From Anadara kagoshimensis (lineage: Eukaryota; Mollusca; Bivalvia; Arcoida; Arcidae), in NCBI GenBank assembly GCA_021292105.1, contig CM037869.1:6136204-6200203 (forward strand): a DNA stretch of 64,000 bases, in the 5' to 3' direction. This document shows, piece after piece, positions 44,801-52,489 of this stretch. Position 1 is the first letter of the stretch. Each line of letters starts with the position of its first letter. Below the pieces are notes generated by a model. The model was not told the DNA's origin, did no database searches, and was given only the letters and a program-made list of their open reading frames with translations. A program made the translations under genes and the position numbers.

Positions 44801-45410
44801 TTATTTTTATGACCCCCAACCGCAAATGAAATGGGGTTTGGCTTCACATAGTAATCACCGTGTCCGTATGACCAGTTATGTCCGTCCTAGTATCATGTCC
44901 GCTTCATATCTCCCAAGTCAATGGGTGGATTTTGATCAAACTTGGCACAAATGATAACCAACATGAAATAATATTTAGAACGGGTATTTATCTCTCAAGG
45001 GTCTAGTCTAATTTTTTACAGGTCTCAAATAAATTCCAGAAATTCTGTACACGGCAAGTGTAAAACCCATTCAATCAATCATCAATCTTTTGCATTCAAT
45101 GCTATTAGTAAATGTATGTCATTTAGCTATATTTTTTAAATATATAAAATGTTTGTTTAATTTTCCAGAATGCACGTTCACGTGTCCTGACGAAGAAGCA
45201 GACATATATTATATGGACCCATCGGACTGTACAGTTCTACATAGATGTGCCAGTAGGCGGTTATACTCCGGACTGTGTCCAAACTCGACATACTTTAATC
45301 CGTCAAAATGCTCGTGTGATCACCAAGACAACGTTGAGGGTTGTGACGACACTGGAATGAGATTTGCAAAACTAAAAGACACACGATGTGGAGCTTCAAC
45401 AAACAATTGA
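21407..45410 (+). CDS. Type II membrane protein with chitin-binding (CBM14) C-terminus, long isoform
   Basis: Proposed exons: 21407-21454, 29717-29785, 31486-31581, 42388-42520, 43323-43688, 44453-44794, 45169-45410. They sum to 1296 nt (431 residues plus stop), with phases 0,0,0,1,1,1 all matching. The protein has an acidic N-terminal cytoplasmic part (1-71), a basic stop (KRCCK), one membrane helix (about 80-102), two extracellular modules each in a phase 1-1 exon with cysteines and N-glycosylation sequons, and a C-terminal peritrophin-type chitin-binding domain. There is no signal peptide; the lone internal helix implies type II topology with the chitin-binding end outside. In molluscs such domains occur in shell matrix, gut lining and immune proteins; which applies here cannot be seen. 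Joining the three upstream exons to 42388 is inferred from phase, not proven. Confidence 0.6.
21901..22345 (+). repeat. (ATTGT)n pentanucleotide satellite
   Basis: About 21 near-perfect ATTGT units (21901-22005) decay gradually into diverged TTGTG/TTGCG words. Because the unit is five bases with no stop in any frame, long open frames appear on both strands; these are artefacts and not annotated as genes. Confidence 0.95.
22370..22640 (+). repeat. 69-bp higher-order repeat, four copies
   Basis: Four near-identical units containing TACATTGTACATAATGCGTT and ACTATGTTGTGATGTAATGC, each 69 bp, at the end of the pentanucleotide satellite. Sixty-nine is not a multiple of five, so this is a secondary amplification of a diverged segment. 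Confidence 0.9.
23228..23260 (+). repeat. Long poly-G run
   Basis: An uninterrupted run of about 20 G, then GAGGGGGGG. Such a run can form G-quadruplexes and is also prone to sequencing and assembly length error, so the exact length is unreliable. Confidence 0.85.
27240..27500 (+). repeat. Interspersed repeat, diverged third copy
   Basis: Landmarks shared with 63430-63700 and, inverted, with 53900-54340: CTAATAAACAGGATGTTTAT, TTGATAATCTTTTAATAACT and an ATTTATTGTGAATTTATAG end. More diverged than the other two copies. Confidence 0.6.
28355..28520. mobile_element. MITE-like inverted repeat element 1
   Basis: Left arm ACAGGACTGTCAAAGGTTTA-ACACT and right arm AGTGTTAAACTTTCGACATG-TCTGTACTGTA are reverse complements with mismatches. 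A related element lies at 28545-28757 and single arms at 31680 and 48266. Confidence 0.65.
28545..28757. mobile_element. MITE-like inverted repeat element 2
   Basis: Arms ACAGACCTGTCGTAAGTTTA and TAAACTTTCAACAGGTCTGT flank a core containing TTATCTATCTCTCGACAGCA. The core word is the seed of the 32-bp tandem array at 48349. Confidence 0.7.
28850..29050. repeat. Inverted-repeat hairpin, AT-rich
   Basis: ATATTGTCATATTACGCATT is mirrored by AAATTTATAACATGACAATA, with a second internal pair around 28960. A related hairpin is at 45440-45545. Confidence 0.55.
29488..29608. repeat. Two tandem palindromes of the TGTCATGTGCTACTTTTGAA family
   Basis: Each half is a near-perfect hairpin of about 55-60 nt: TGTCATGTGCTACTTTTGAA, a short A/T loop, then TTCAAAAGTAGCACATGACA. 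Single copies or halves occur at 19830-19862, 20765-20890, 26213-26240 and 31988-32045. Confidence 0.85.
29717..29785 (+). CDS. Exon 2, acidic segment
   Basis: A 69-nt phase 0-0 exon between acceptor TAATTTTCAG and donor CCT|GTAAGT. It encodes FLEDEDSETEVKVVKPKTE followed by PVSP: acidic, then a lysine/proline stretch with an SP site. A long (AC)n(TC)n microsatellite (29790-29857) begins 4 nt past the donor GT, so repeat changes there could affect splicing. Confidence 0.65.
29790..29858 (+). repeat. (AC)n(TC)n microsatellite
   Basis: About 20 AC followed by TTTCT and about 10 TC repeats, starting a few bases past the exon 2 donor. Confidence 0.95.
30045..30225 (-). repeat. SINE, second family, partial, reverse orientation
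   Basis: Body GATGGTAGAGGAAACTGGAG and antisense head AGACCACTTGACCACCGAGT. A further decayed copy is at 31250-31400 (GATGGTGGAGGAAACTAGAG). Confidence 0.6.
31486..31581 (+). CDS. Exon 3, cytoplasmic segment
   Basis: A 96-nt phase 0-0 exon with acceptor ATGTTGTAG (31485) and donor ACA|GTAAGT (31582). It encodes a segment rich in N, S, T and Y (KNKYSSYENITEITPSAIST). Alternative acceptors at 31502 (CTTCAG, phase 2) and at the AGAG near 31556 also leave the end of the exon open; the longest form is preferred because it is phase 0 like its neighbours. No domain is recognised. Confidence 0.55.
31728..31931. mobile_element. hAT-like MITE with CAGTGGCGG terminal repeats
   Basis: Left end CAGTGGCGGATTTAAGGGAT; right end, reverse complemented, CAGGGGCGGATCCAGGATTT. 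The length is about 204 bp with a C-rich core, and there is no coding capacity. I see no clear 8-bp target duplication. Related ends occur at 21565 and 52390 (GGACCCAGAAAGTTTGGGAA) and at 53028. Confidence 0.65.
32050..34045. other. Intron sequence, nothing recognised
   Basis: AT-rich, without clear exons, inverted repeats or tandem arrays. Short ORFs here have no splice-consistent partners. Confidence 0.4.
34260..35156 (-). pseudogene. LINE ORF2, C-terminal part
   Basis: Two frames: one with QMIVPILTYDCEIWGFEN (typical post-RT segment) and one with LSILPEYLRIIMAKFRTCNH, continuing in a third frame to a C-x2-C...H...C-like element near 34450. It lies next to the 3' end. Confidence 0.75.
35378..36218 (-). 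pseudogene. LINE ORF2, reverse transcriptase part (broken)
   Basis: The N-terminal RT block shows EIVEAVKILKNEKACGEDHI, SWLVGIVKPIYKNKGD, NYRPILSCFGKLF and TGFRKSHSTTDNIF. A frame break follows near 35740, and the catalytic box appears downstream as LFILLYADDWLL. The motif A region between them is disrupted. Confidence 0.85.
36893..37382 (-). pseudogene. LINE ORF2, endonuclease part
   Basis: The frame reads through FCSINVCGLKSKL (start of the endonuclease fold), DFVFISETKLTDHDD (catalytic Glu), GGIGVFVREKL, GAVYIPPIGSEY and VCLLGDFNARCG (catalytic D-x-N). The frame ends at a stop at 36893, after which the ORF is broken. Confidence 0.8.
37610..38693 (-). pseudogene. LINE ORF1 (frameshifted)
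   Basis: Two overlapping frames: 38693-38361 (110 codons, ending in a heptad-like coiled coil, RLGNIEIKLRKLDVIEESL) and 38371-37610 (253 codons). The second begins with a long coiled coil, then RSMRDNLVFVGIEE, an RRM-like region, FERVHRFGR, RPRSIVAKFSKYKQRDLV and a C-terminal domain with AYLNVDKLYINGKLY. This order matches L1-type ORF1 proteins. A single frameshift at about 38365 separates the two parts. Confidence 0.8.
38801..40550. other. Intron sequence with one tRNA-like remnant
   Basis: The minus-strand stretch near 39720-39650 has A-box-like (GTGGTGTAGTGGGTA) and B-box-like (GGTTCGAATCCC) words but ends that do not pair, so it is more likely a SINE relic than a tRNA gene. Otherwise AT-rich with no exon seen. 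Confidence 0.4.
40582..40782 (+). CDS. Small membrane-anchor ORF, possible alternative terminal exon
   Basis: A 66-residue ORF whose C-terminal third is a clear membrane helix (VRITCLILTLLLLIVLSSFL), followed by YYLCSRLLQ and a TAA stop. The N-terminal half is polar with a lysine-rich helix (LVDKIEKELLHNRN). It could be a free-standing tail-anchored micro-protein or an alternative last exon of the membrane protein gene: a weak acceptor GATAAG at 40605 would splice in phase 0 after exon 3, while a better-placed CCCTTAG at 40597 needs phase 1. Its hydrophobic segment is unlike the one in the 42388 exon. Confidence 0.4.
   Translation: MFEPLVDKIEKELLHNRNMLSSNIVKSNYSRKCEFTTVRITCLILTLLLLIVLSSFLYYLCSRLLQ
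40854..40874 (+). CDS. Alternative first coding exon (7 codons)
   Basis: ATG plus six codons (MDQQQTE), ending at GAG|GTAAGC in phase 0, which joins directly to the membrane-helix exon at 42388. This gives a 367-residue isoform of 1104 nt with a very short cytoplasmic tail. It cannot be an internal exon between 31581 and 42388, because every acceptor I see upstream of it gives the wrong length. An (AC)n microsatellite lies 18 nt downstream. Confidence 0.5.
41425..41488 (+). other. Possible cassette or poison exon
   Basis: A 64-nt interval with a strong acceptor (CGGTTTCAG) and a near-perfect donor (CAAG|GTAAGT). It is open only in phase 1, which does not fit its neighbours; in phase 0 it has an in-frame TGA. 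If included between the 40854 and 42388 exons it would truncate the protein before the membrane helix. It may be a non-coding 5' exon, a regulated poison exon, or a decoy. Confidence 0.35.
41690..41818 (+). repeat. SINE 3' tail with simple-repeat end
   Basis: AGCTATAGCTGGCGACGTCT, ATAAATGAAATATTATTGAC, then an (ATTC)n and (AATC)n tail of the kind left by retroposition. Confidence 0.75.
42388..42520 (+). CDS. Membrane-helix exon
   Basis: A 133-nt exon, phase 0 in and 1 out, with acceptor TTGTTACAG and donor ACAG|GTAAAA. It encodes TLKRCCKYS, then a hydrophobic run of about 22 residues (VAVAVILIGISAVIVVIV), then a polar, lysine/proline-rich stalk. Positive charges lie before the helix, consistent with the N-terminus in the cytoplasm. 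The CC pair next to the membrane is a typical palmitoylation site (inference). Confidence 0.75.
42580..42700 (+). repeat. SINE head (tRNA-like)
   Basis: A-box-like ACACAGTTGGTAGAGTGC and B-box-like CGGGATTCGAACCCTC, followed by a SINE body start (TTGTTGGGTAGTTCAGTAAG). No paired acceptor stem, so not a tRNA gene. Confidence 0.65.
43323..43688 (+). CDS. Extracellular module 1
   Basis: A 366-nt single-exon module, phase 1-1, with acceptor TTTCTAG and donor GAAG|GTAAGC. It has five cysteines, alternating beta-strand-like segments (VNIEFNCTF, NKIKIKFKP, KQHVAMTIKRWSINCS, VASVTLYG) and three N-x-S/T sequons (NCT, NDT, NCS). It looks like a secreted beta-sandwich, possibly Ig-like, but no diagnostic motif is present and I do not assign a family. 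Confidence 0.75.
43690..44440 (+). repeat. Intronic tandem duplications of an exon end
   Basis: After the donor of extracellular module 1, a unit of about 90-115 bp recurs seven or eight times in decaying form: GTTGAAGGTAAACATTTTAA-like, then ATTGACCTTGAACTTTGATT, then GACCTTG...GTAGATA. The first copies still carry the exon end (GTCGAGTTTGATGTTGAAGG), so each repeat includes a pseudo-donor. Confidence 0.8.
44453..44794 (+). CDS. Extracellular module 2
   Basis: A 342-nt phase 1-1 exon with acceptor TTATGGTAG (weak polypyrimidine tract) and donor GATG|GTAGGT. It has six cysteines and four sequons (NQT, NST, NFT, NDS). Strand-like segments include STIVDIAC, TSIWLFSKKDG and INFTCIIEY. It is similar in size and phase to module 1 and perhaps a diverged duplicate. 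The family is not recognised. Confidence 0.7.
44860..45060 (+). repeat. Interspersed repeat with GTCCG and TTTGATCAAACTTGG words
   Basis: It shares TTTTGATCAAACTTGG, AACCAACATGA and a TCCGCTCCATATCTC-like word with 23620-23760 and with the array at 49100-49990. Confidence 0.6.
45169..45410 (+). CDS. Chitin-binding type-2 (CBM14/peritrophin A) domain, last exon
   Basis: The acceptor is TTTTCCAG and the stop TGA ends at 45410. The translation carries the domain signature: Cys-rich start (CTFTC), YYMDPSDCTVLHRC (aromatic residues plus the D-P-x-D-C turn), SGLCPNSTYFNPSKCSC with the conserved Y-F-N-P before a cysteine, and a final cysteine (VEGC). The family binds chitin in extracellular matrices such as peritrophic membrane and shell organic framework. 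The match is strong by motif; the last 20 residues are an extension without known features. Confidence 0.85.
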
Positions 45411-45439
45411 TTGTGCTTTCCACCTTGTCACGAATGTAA

Positions 45440-45545
45440 CTTGTGTCATATTATTATTTTTGAATTTTCGGTATGAAAGTTGTCATATTAGAAACTTTTT
45501 AATATATTTTATTCAGGAAATTCTAAAATTTATAATATGACACTT
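45440..45545. repeat. Hairpin after the membrane protein gene
   Basis: GTGTCATATTATTATTTTTG is mirrored by AAAATTTATAATATGACAC, with an internal second copy (GTTGTCATATTAGAAACTTT). It begins about 35 nt past the stop codon, so it could lie in the 3' UTR. Confidence 0.6.
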
Positions 45546-45596
45546 GTAAATGGAATTAGTTTGTATCGTTATGTTTTTCGCTGATAAAATTTCGTT

Positions 45597-45597
<1 letters not shown>

Positions 45598-45643
<46 letters not shown>

Positions 45644-45662
45644 TGTGTGTGTGTGTGTGTTG
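45598..45662 (+). repeat. (GA)n(GT)n microsatellite
   Basis: About 20 GA then 10 GT units. Confidence 0.95.
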
Positions 45663-46084
45663 ATGTGTGTTTTTTCGACACTGGTTTATATCAGAGTTGT
45701 CGTTACTTGTTGTCAAAGAAATTGTTAGCAATGCATACCTAGAGCAGATCCAGTTGCTTTCTTATACCGACAATAACACAAAGCATAATGATATATTCAA
45801 CGAAAGTTCTATAATTAGTAAATTAATTACCTTTAAAATGACATTTAAGAAAACCAACATATTTAGAAAGGGTGCTGAATGTAGTTTAACAGACATTCAT
45901 ATTCAAGTTAAATTCTCGTTTTGCATTGTACTCTACGTAATCATTTTGTAATTGGTAAAACAAGCAGTGCTAATCATGCTGATCTCAATTAAATTTATAT
46001 ACTTGCAATTATTTGATAGAAGGATATATCACGATGCGTTTGAATCGGTTTTTTTGTGATAAAACACTCCTTTTTATAGTTTTT

Positions 46085-47694
46085 AGCTCACCTGACCGAA
46101 GGTCATGTGAGCTTATGGCATAGCGCAGCGTGTGTATGTGCGTGTGTGCGTGTGTGCGTGTGTGCGTGTGTGCGTGTGTGCGTCGTTAACACCTATTTTC
46201 GACTTCTCCTCTGAAACTACTGGACAGTTTTTAATGAAACTTTGTCAGAAGTATATATGGGCCGGTGCAATTCAGATTTGTTCGTGGCGTTGCCATGGCT
46301 ACCATAACTAGGTCAAGGTGACCTAGGGGTGCAAAAATCTTAAAAAATCTTCTTCTCCGAAAGTACTGATTGGAGAAAAAATCTGATGTGATATTTGGCT
46401 TCTCTAGGGTCTTAAGCCTATAGTTTGTTCATTTTGTAAAAATCGGATAAAAAATAGGTTACGCGTTTTTGCGTTTAATTTTGAAAAAATCGTAAAATAG
46501 CTTCAAATTGTTATAACTTGACTATTTGACCAGATAATGACATGGGGTTTTCAGTTTTGACATCTTCTTGTTAGTATCTTCAAAATGAGGTCAAGGTCAA
46601 TTGTGAAGGTCGTGACCTAATTTTTTTTACCTCTGATTATAATTATTATCTCGAAAACTATAAACTTTTTGTATAGGCATGTATATTAGAATGTTGTAGG
46701 TATTGATACAACGATCATTTTGATGTATAGAAAAAGGTCATGGGTTCAAAGGTCAAGGTCACAGATGTGAAACAATACCAAAATGGTTAATTATCTCGAA
46801 AACTATAAACTTTTTGTATAGGCATGTATATTAGAATGTTGTAGGTATTGATACAACAATCATTTTGATGTATAGAAAAAGGTCATGGGTTCAAAGGTCA
46901 AGGTCACAGATGTGAAACAATACCGAAATGGTTAATTATCTCGAAAACTATAAACTTTTTGTATAGGCATGTATATTAGAATGTTGTAGGTATTGATACA
47001 ACGATCATTCTGATGTATAGAAAAAGGTCATGGGTTCAAAGGTCAAGGTTACAGATGTGAAACAATACCGAAATGGTTAATTATCTCAAAATCTATAAAC
47101 TTTTTGTATAGGCTTGTATATTAGAATGTTGTAGGTATTGATACAATGATCATTCTGATGTATAGAAAAAGGTCATGGGTTCAAAGGTCAAGGCCACAGA
47201 TGCAAAACAATACCGAAATGGTTAATTATCTCCAAATCTATAAACTTTTTGTATAGGCATGTATATTAGAATGTTGTAGATATTGATACAACAATCATTT
47301 TGATGTATAGAAAAAGGTTATGGGTTTAAAGGTCAAGGTCACATATGCGAAACAATACCGAAATGTTTAATTATCTCGAAAACTATAAACATTTTGTATA
47401 GGCATGTATATTAGAATGTTGTAGGTATCGATACAACGATCATTTTGATGTATAGAAAAAGGTCAGGGGTTCAAAGGTCAAGGTCACAGATGTGAAACAA
47501 TACTGAAATGGTTAATTATCTTGAAAACTATTAACTTTTTGTATAGGCATGTATACTAGAATGTAGTAGGTATTAATACAACGGTTATCATGATGTAAAA
47601 AAAAAGTCATTGGGGTTTAGTATTTATGTTTTCTTTAAATCTATCAGCTAGCCATTAGTTATCAGGTGAGCGTATCAGGCCCATGGGCCTCTTG
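46085..47694 (-). mobile_element. Minisatellite-bearing element, copy C
   Basis: An uninterrupted copy in reverse: it begins AGCTCACCTGACCGAAGGTC, has a (GTGTGC)n microsatellite, the conserved unique part, about six 145-bp units (46650-47610), and ends GGCCCATGGGCCTCTTG. It shows the intact sequence at the site where copy B entered copy A. Flanking A/T runs prevent a firm target duplication call. Confidence 0.8.
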
Positions 47695-47699
47695 TTTTT

Positions 47700-48265
47700 T
47701 TTTGTGAGGAGGATGGTGCTATTCAGAAACGTGTAACGTCACATCATTTGTCGAGCAGAATTCCATATTATTTAAGAGTTAGATATTTCAAATAATTTCA
47801 TGTAGACTTCTGATGGTACTCATGGATTGATGTGGAATTATTAATTTTTGTGGGTCTAAAAAAAACGTTTTGTGGGTTTATAAATTAGTGGTTTTTTGTT
47901 TAATTTAAACGTAATTTTGTTATATATCACTATTTCATTGAAATGTAAATTCGTGGACCAGAGTATCCACGAAACAATGATAATTTGGACATTACGGACA
48001 TAGATTTGTTCACATTAATACTTAATGTAATTGTATTTGAAATAACAGAAAATAATTGATTTATTTCTATATGATTCCCGGTAATATTGTCTGGTATTTC
48101 AAATATCATTACATTCGCTCTATGCCCTTCTCAAAAAATAAAATTATTAGATAATTTGATTTTTTGTAGAAACAGAAAATATTTGGTTTTATTTTTATAT
48201 GATTTTTTATATCACTACATTAACAGACATTATTGTTTTTTCCGGCACGAAGTCAGTATTTACTT
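47700..48265. other. No gene seen
   Basis: AT-rich sequence without recognisable coding or repeat structure except scattered poly-T. Confidence 0.35.
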
Positions 48266-48348
48266 CATAGACAGTACAGACCAGTTGAAACTTAACAGTA
48301 ATGTATTGAATTAATGACAATTCGACAACCCATCACGGTCCCTCGTCA

Positions 48349-48622
48349 GCTATCTCTCGACAGCTTTACGAAAAGTGCTATCTATCTCTCGACAAATTTA
48401 CGACAAGTGCTATCTATCTCTCGGTAGCTTTACGACAAGTGCTATCTATCTCTCGACAGCTTTACGACAAGTGCTATCTATCTCTCGGTAGCTTTACGAC
48501 AAGTGCTATCTATCTCTCGACAGCTTTACGACAAGTGCTATCTATCTCTCGGTAGATTTAAGACAAGTGCTATCTATCTCTCGGTAGCTTTACGACAAGT
48601 GCTATCTATCTCTCGGTAGCTT
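48349..48622 (+). repeat. 32-bp tandem repeat array
   Basis: About eight copies of a 32-bp unit containing GCTATCTATCTCTCGGTAGC and TTTACGACAAGT, alternating CGACAGC and CGGTAGC variants. A MITE arm (ACAGTACAGACCAGTTGAAA) lies just upstream at 48268, and the unit matches the core of the MITE at 28545, so the array grew inside a copy of that element. Confidence 0.9.
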
Positions 48623-49094
48623 TTGCAACCAGGGTGAATTATTCGAAGCCTGATTAGTGTAATCAATTGATTAGTCAAAATTTAAATAACGCATAATTTC
48701 AAATCTGTTGTGGAATTAATGTTGAGAATGTCGTAAGTGAATATAATTTCAACAAATTAAAGCACATGGCTACAAATCTATGGATTCGATGATGATATGC
48801 TGATTTTAATTGATATTTTAAATCTGTGTTAATCATTTGTTAAGCTAATCAAGCTTTGAACAACTGGGTCCAGCTATCCATATCTGGACTCGTTATTGTT
48901 GGTTTAATGTTTAACTTTTTACAGGTCTGTTCTGTAAACACCATGTGTTTAAGTTTGATATACAGCTCTTCTGTGATATACAAATCTCTGTTTTTATTGG
49001 ATATAGGATTTATATTATCAGTCATTAACATACATTATGTCAAATAAAGATTTTATAGAAGTTTTAATGACACATTCTTATTTTAGCTTTTTAT

Positions 49095-49930
49095 ACCGTT
49101 TTAGATGGGTATATAAGAAACACCATCTTGTTTGTCTGTCCGTTCGTCCTTTGTCTGTCCGTTCGTCCTAAAATCGTGTCCGCTCCATGTCTGTCCGTTC
49201 GTCCTTTGTCTGTCCGATCGTCCCAATATCGTGTCCGCTCTATATCTTTTATGTTTATAGATGGGTATATAAGAAACACCATGTTGTTTGTCTGTCCGTT
49301 CGTCCTCTGTCTGTTCGTTTGTCCTTTGTCTGTCCGTTCGTCCCAATATCGTGTCGCTCCATATCTTTTATGTTTATAGATGGGTATATAAAAGACACCA
49401 TCTTGTTTGTCTGTCCGTTCGTCCTTTGTCTGTCCGTTCGTTCTTTGTCTGTCCGTTCGTCCCAATATCGTGTCTGCTCCATATCTTTTATGTTTATAGA
49501 TTGGTATATAAGAGACGCCATCTTGTTTGTCTGTCCGTTCGTCCTTTGTCTGTCCGTTCGTCCCAATATCGTGTCCGCTCCATATCTTTTATGTGTATAG
49601 ATGGGTATATAAAAAAACGCCATCTTGTTTGTCTGTCCGTTTGTCCTTTGTCTGTCCGTTCGTCCTTTGTCTGTCCGTTCGTCCCAATATTGTGTCCGCT
49701 CCATTTCTTTTATGTTTATAGATGGGTATATAAGAGACACCATCTTGTTTGTCTGTCCGTTCGTCCTTTGTCTGTCCGTTCGTCCCAATATCGTGTCTGC
49801 TCCATATCTTTTATGTTTATAGATTGGTATATAAGAGACACCATCTTGTTTGTCTGTCCGTTCGTCCTTTGTCTGTCCGTTCGTCCCAATATCGTGTCGC
49901 TCCATATCTTTCATGTTTATAGATGGATTT
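49095..49930 (+). repeat. Tandem array of 98-120-bp units with nested 19-bp repeats
   Basis: About seven units, each with ATAGATGGGTATATAAGAGA, then one to three copies of a 19-bp word (TTTGTCTGTCCGTTCGTCC), then CAATATCGTGTCCGCTCCAT. Unit length differs by multiples of 19. Open frames cross the array on both strands because it lacks stops; I do not regard them as genes. Confidence 0.9.
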
Positions 49931-50234
49931 TGATCAAACTTGGACCAATTGTTAACCAACATGAGAGGATGTTTTGCATGTGGCATCTAATCGCAAAGGT
50001 CAAGGGTTAACGTCATAAGGTCAAATCTTAGAAATAACAAGTCAACAATATTGGTGAGGTGTATCTCTCAAGGGACTGCTGTAGTTAAAGTTGCATTGTT
50101 CAGATTGTCATGTCATATATCCTTGAGAGATGATAATACGACATGACAAAACTACAAAATATTAATAATATCTGAATATTACATCTATTGCTATCAATAA
50201 GTAGCCGCAAAGAATTTTAAACTCGTTTTAATTT

Positions 50235-50465
50235 TAGAAGTGGAATAATGGTGTTTGATACCCCAGTCAAGATTATTTCACCTATATTGAGGAACTCACT
50301 TCAGGGATAGTGGGGTGAAATCGGAGTACTCAGGGAAAACAACCCGACCATCGACAAACGAACTGACAAACTATTTGTTCCGGGTGGGTTTCGAACCTAG
50401 GCGTTGACAGACGGTATGGTGCGTAAGTGCGTGCTGTAGACCACTTGGCAACAGAGACCATATAG
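50235..50465 (-). repeat. SINE, second family, reverse orientation
   Basis: Tail ACCCCAGTCAAGATTATTTC, body GATAGTGGGGTGAAATCGGA, and antisense head GGTTTCGAACCTAGGCG with TAGACCACTTGGCAACAGAG, a tRNA-like promoter in reverse. Confidence 0.75.
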
Positions 50466-50584
50466 ATGTGCTTAAGGGATAATGATTGTTAATAGGATAT
50501 GATATTTGAATCAATATCTAAATCAAATATAGGAAGTCGTTTTTCCCCATCGATTTGTTGTTTCATGTCCAGGGGCCATTAACA

Positions 50585-50945
50585 GTCTGAGAGACCACTA
50601 CAATGTATATAGTAGCTCATTTTGTGTTTGGTCCGTATATAGGATGTCGAGGTTCGAATCTTAACGGGGTCTGACCAAAAATTGAAAATATGTAGTAAGT
50701 GTTGTTTTGCCAAGCACTAGGTATATAGAAATGGAAGGCACGTGGTCCTTTAGAAGAGACTTTAAACAATCATGTCCCATGTCGCAGAAAAATGGTACAC
50801 TAGAGAACTCTCTCTGGACACTGCCCTGAGCATTCTGCAAAGGTAAATAAAATCTCCACATCACATATAGCTGTTGACGCCCCGATATGATATAAATGAA
50901 ATATTTTTGACTAGGATAAAAACCAATCAATCAATCAATCAATCA
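50585..50945 (+). repeat. Full-length tRNA-derived SINE
   Basis: Head with B box (GAGGTTCGAATCTTAAC), body with TTGCCAAGCACTAGGTATAT and CATGTCCCATGTCGCAG, tail with GTTGACGCCCCGATATGATA and an (AATC)n end. It faces away from the SINE at 50235, the two heads lying about 120 bp apart. Confidence 0.8.
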
Positions 50946-51534
50946 TCACCAGTCGCGTCGGGAGATTAATAATGTACGGTTATAATATATGATTTTTTGT
51001 TTGATGTATAATGTTCTAAGATGCATTGACGATATAGTCGAATACGTAGTATTTCAGTTACCATTTTTTTAAAACAAACCTTTTACATGTTCATATATTT
51101 TAGCAATTTTCATTTTTCACATTAGTCTCAACTTGCGTATTAATCCCAGGCATGACAGCAATTTTTAAGTAATTTCAATGTTGTTGATAACAGTATTGTG
51201 AGTCATCCAGTAGAAGCCTACAGCAGACCTCTATAGGAAAGTGAATTGTCCTTGCTGTTGGCCTTTACTGATTCATCCGGTGTCAGTATATTGTAACTTG
51301 GGGTGGTACGCTTGTCTACGGCGTACTGATTCGGTGAGCTAACACCTTAAAGTCGCCCCGAGTGCGCGTTGATACAAGGCAGACAATAAAACACACTATA
51401 GTTTCCGTCGCGCGAATAGCTGAAAAATTAATGATAAATGCATACACTTCATGACCTAAAGACGTTGTGCTAATTTTTTTTCTCAGCATAAATCACTCCG
51501 GGGAATTATTGTGACATAAATGATTTCCGTTGAG

Positions 51535-51735
51535 TTAAGTGGTGTTTACTTAACGTCCCAGTCAAGAATGTTTCACTTATATCGAGACGTCGCCAGCTAT
51601 AGAGGAAGGTGCAAATTTTTGTCTGTGTGTTGCGCTGATGGCATTATACAGCAGAATTCTTTATCGTGCCACGCGACCTCGTTTATTTTAAGTTCCTATC
51701 CGAAAGAACGGTGATCTGGTGACCCAAAGAACAGT
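51535..51735 (-). repeat. SINE, reverse orientation
   Basis: Tail in antisense is very well preserved (CGTCCCAGTCAAGAATGTTT, TATCGAGACGTCGCCAGCTA), so this is among the youngest copies here. A tail-only piece is at 52078-52145. Confidence 0.75.
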
Positions 51736-51789
51736 GTGACAAAAATGAGTTCTCGGATTAACTGTTAAGCAACTTAGAATAAATTGCAG

Positions 51790-51796
<7 letters not shown>

Positions 51797-51841
<45 letters not shown>
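51797..51841 (+). repeat. (CT)n microsatellite
   Basis: About 22 CT units. Confidence 0.95.
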
Positions 51842-51842
<1 letters not shown>

Positions 51843-52458
51843 GACAATCAGTAATAAAAACTCTGATATATCCCAGTCATGATCAAAGCCCCTCTCTACC
51901 CGCATTTCACACGTGTACTCAATTTCAAATAGAAATGCAACGTGTTTCAGAAAACATGTAGACGCACTGAAGTTTGTATCAAATACCACAATTTTATATG
52001 AACAGAATATCTTAGTTGTTTTCAATATAGACATCTTAGGATTTTTTTTGGCCGGGGTGGGGTGGGGTGAGTGGAGTGAAATAATGGTGTTTAACGCAAT
52101 AGCACAGCCAATGGTTACAGTTTTTCTCACTCATATCGAGGTCCGTTCTAGTATTAAGAATTAAGAAATTTAGCTAAGTATATATTAGAAGCAGAGTTGC
52201 TAAGAAAATCTTATGTCACTTAATTATTATGAACTTTCATATGTATCTATAATAGATATAACGTAATATTTATTTATGTAAATCCTCCCATGTGAATATT
52301 ATTATTATTGTTTATTTATTGTTCATACTTTTCAAGTTATATGTTTGCCTATGAGTTGTTACTTATGGCTAAATAAAGAATAGAATAGAATATGCGACGG
52401 ACCCAGAAAGTTTGGGAAATGGGGGGTGCAACCAGACGGGGAAGCTGGCTACACAAAG

Positions 52459-52459
<1 letters not shown>

Positions 52460-52489
<30 letters not shown>

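Noticed and set aside
49091-50010. ORFs up to 243 codons on both strands
   Set aside because: Stop-free tandem array of 19-bp and about 100-bp units; both strands open equally, no coding signal.
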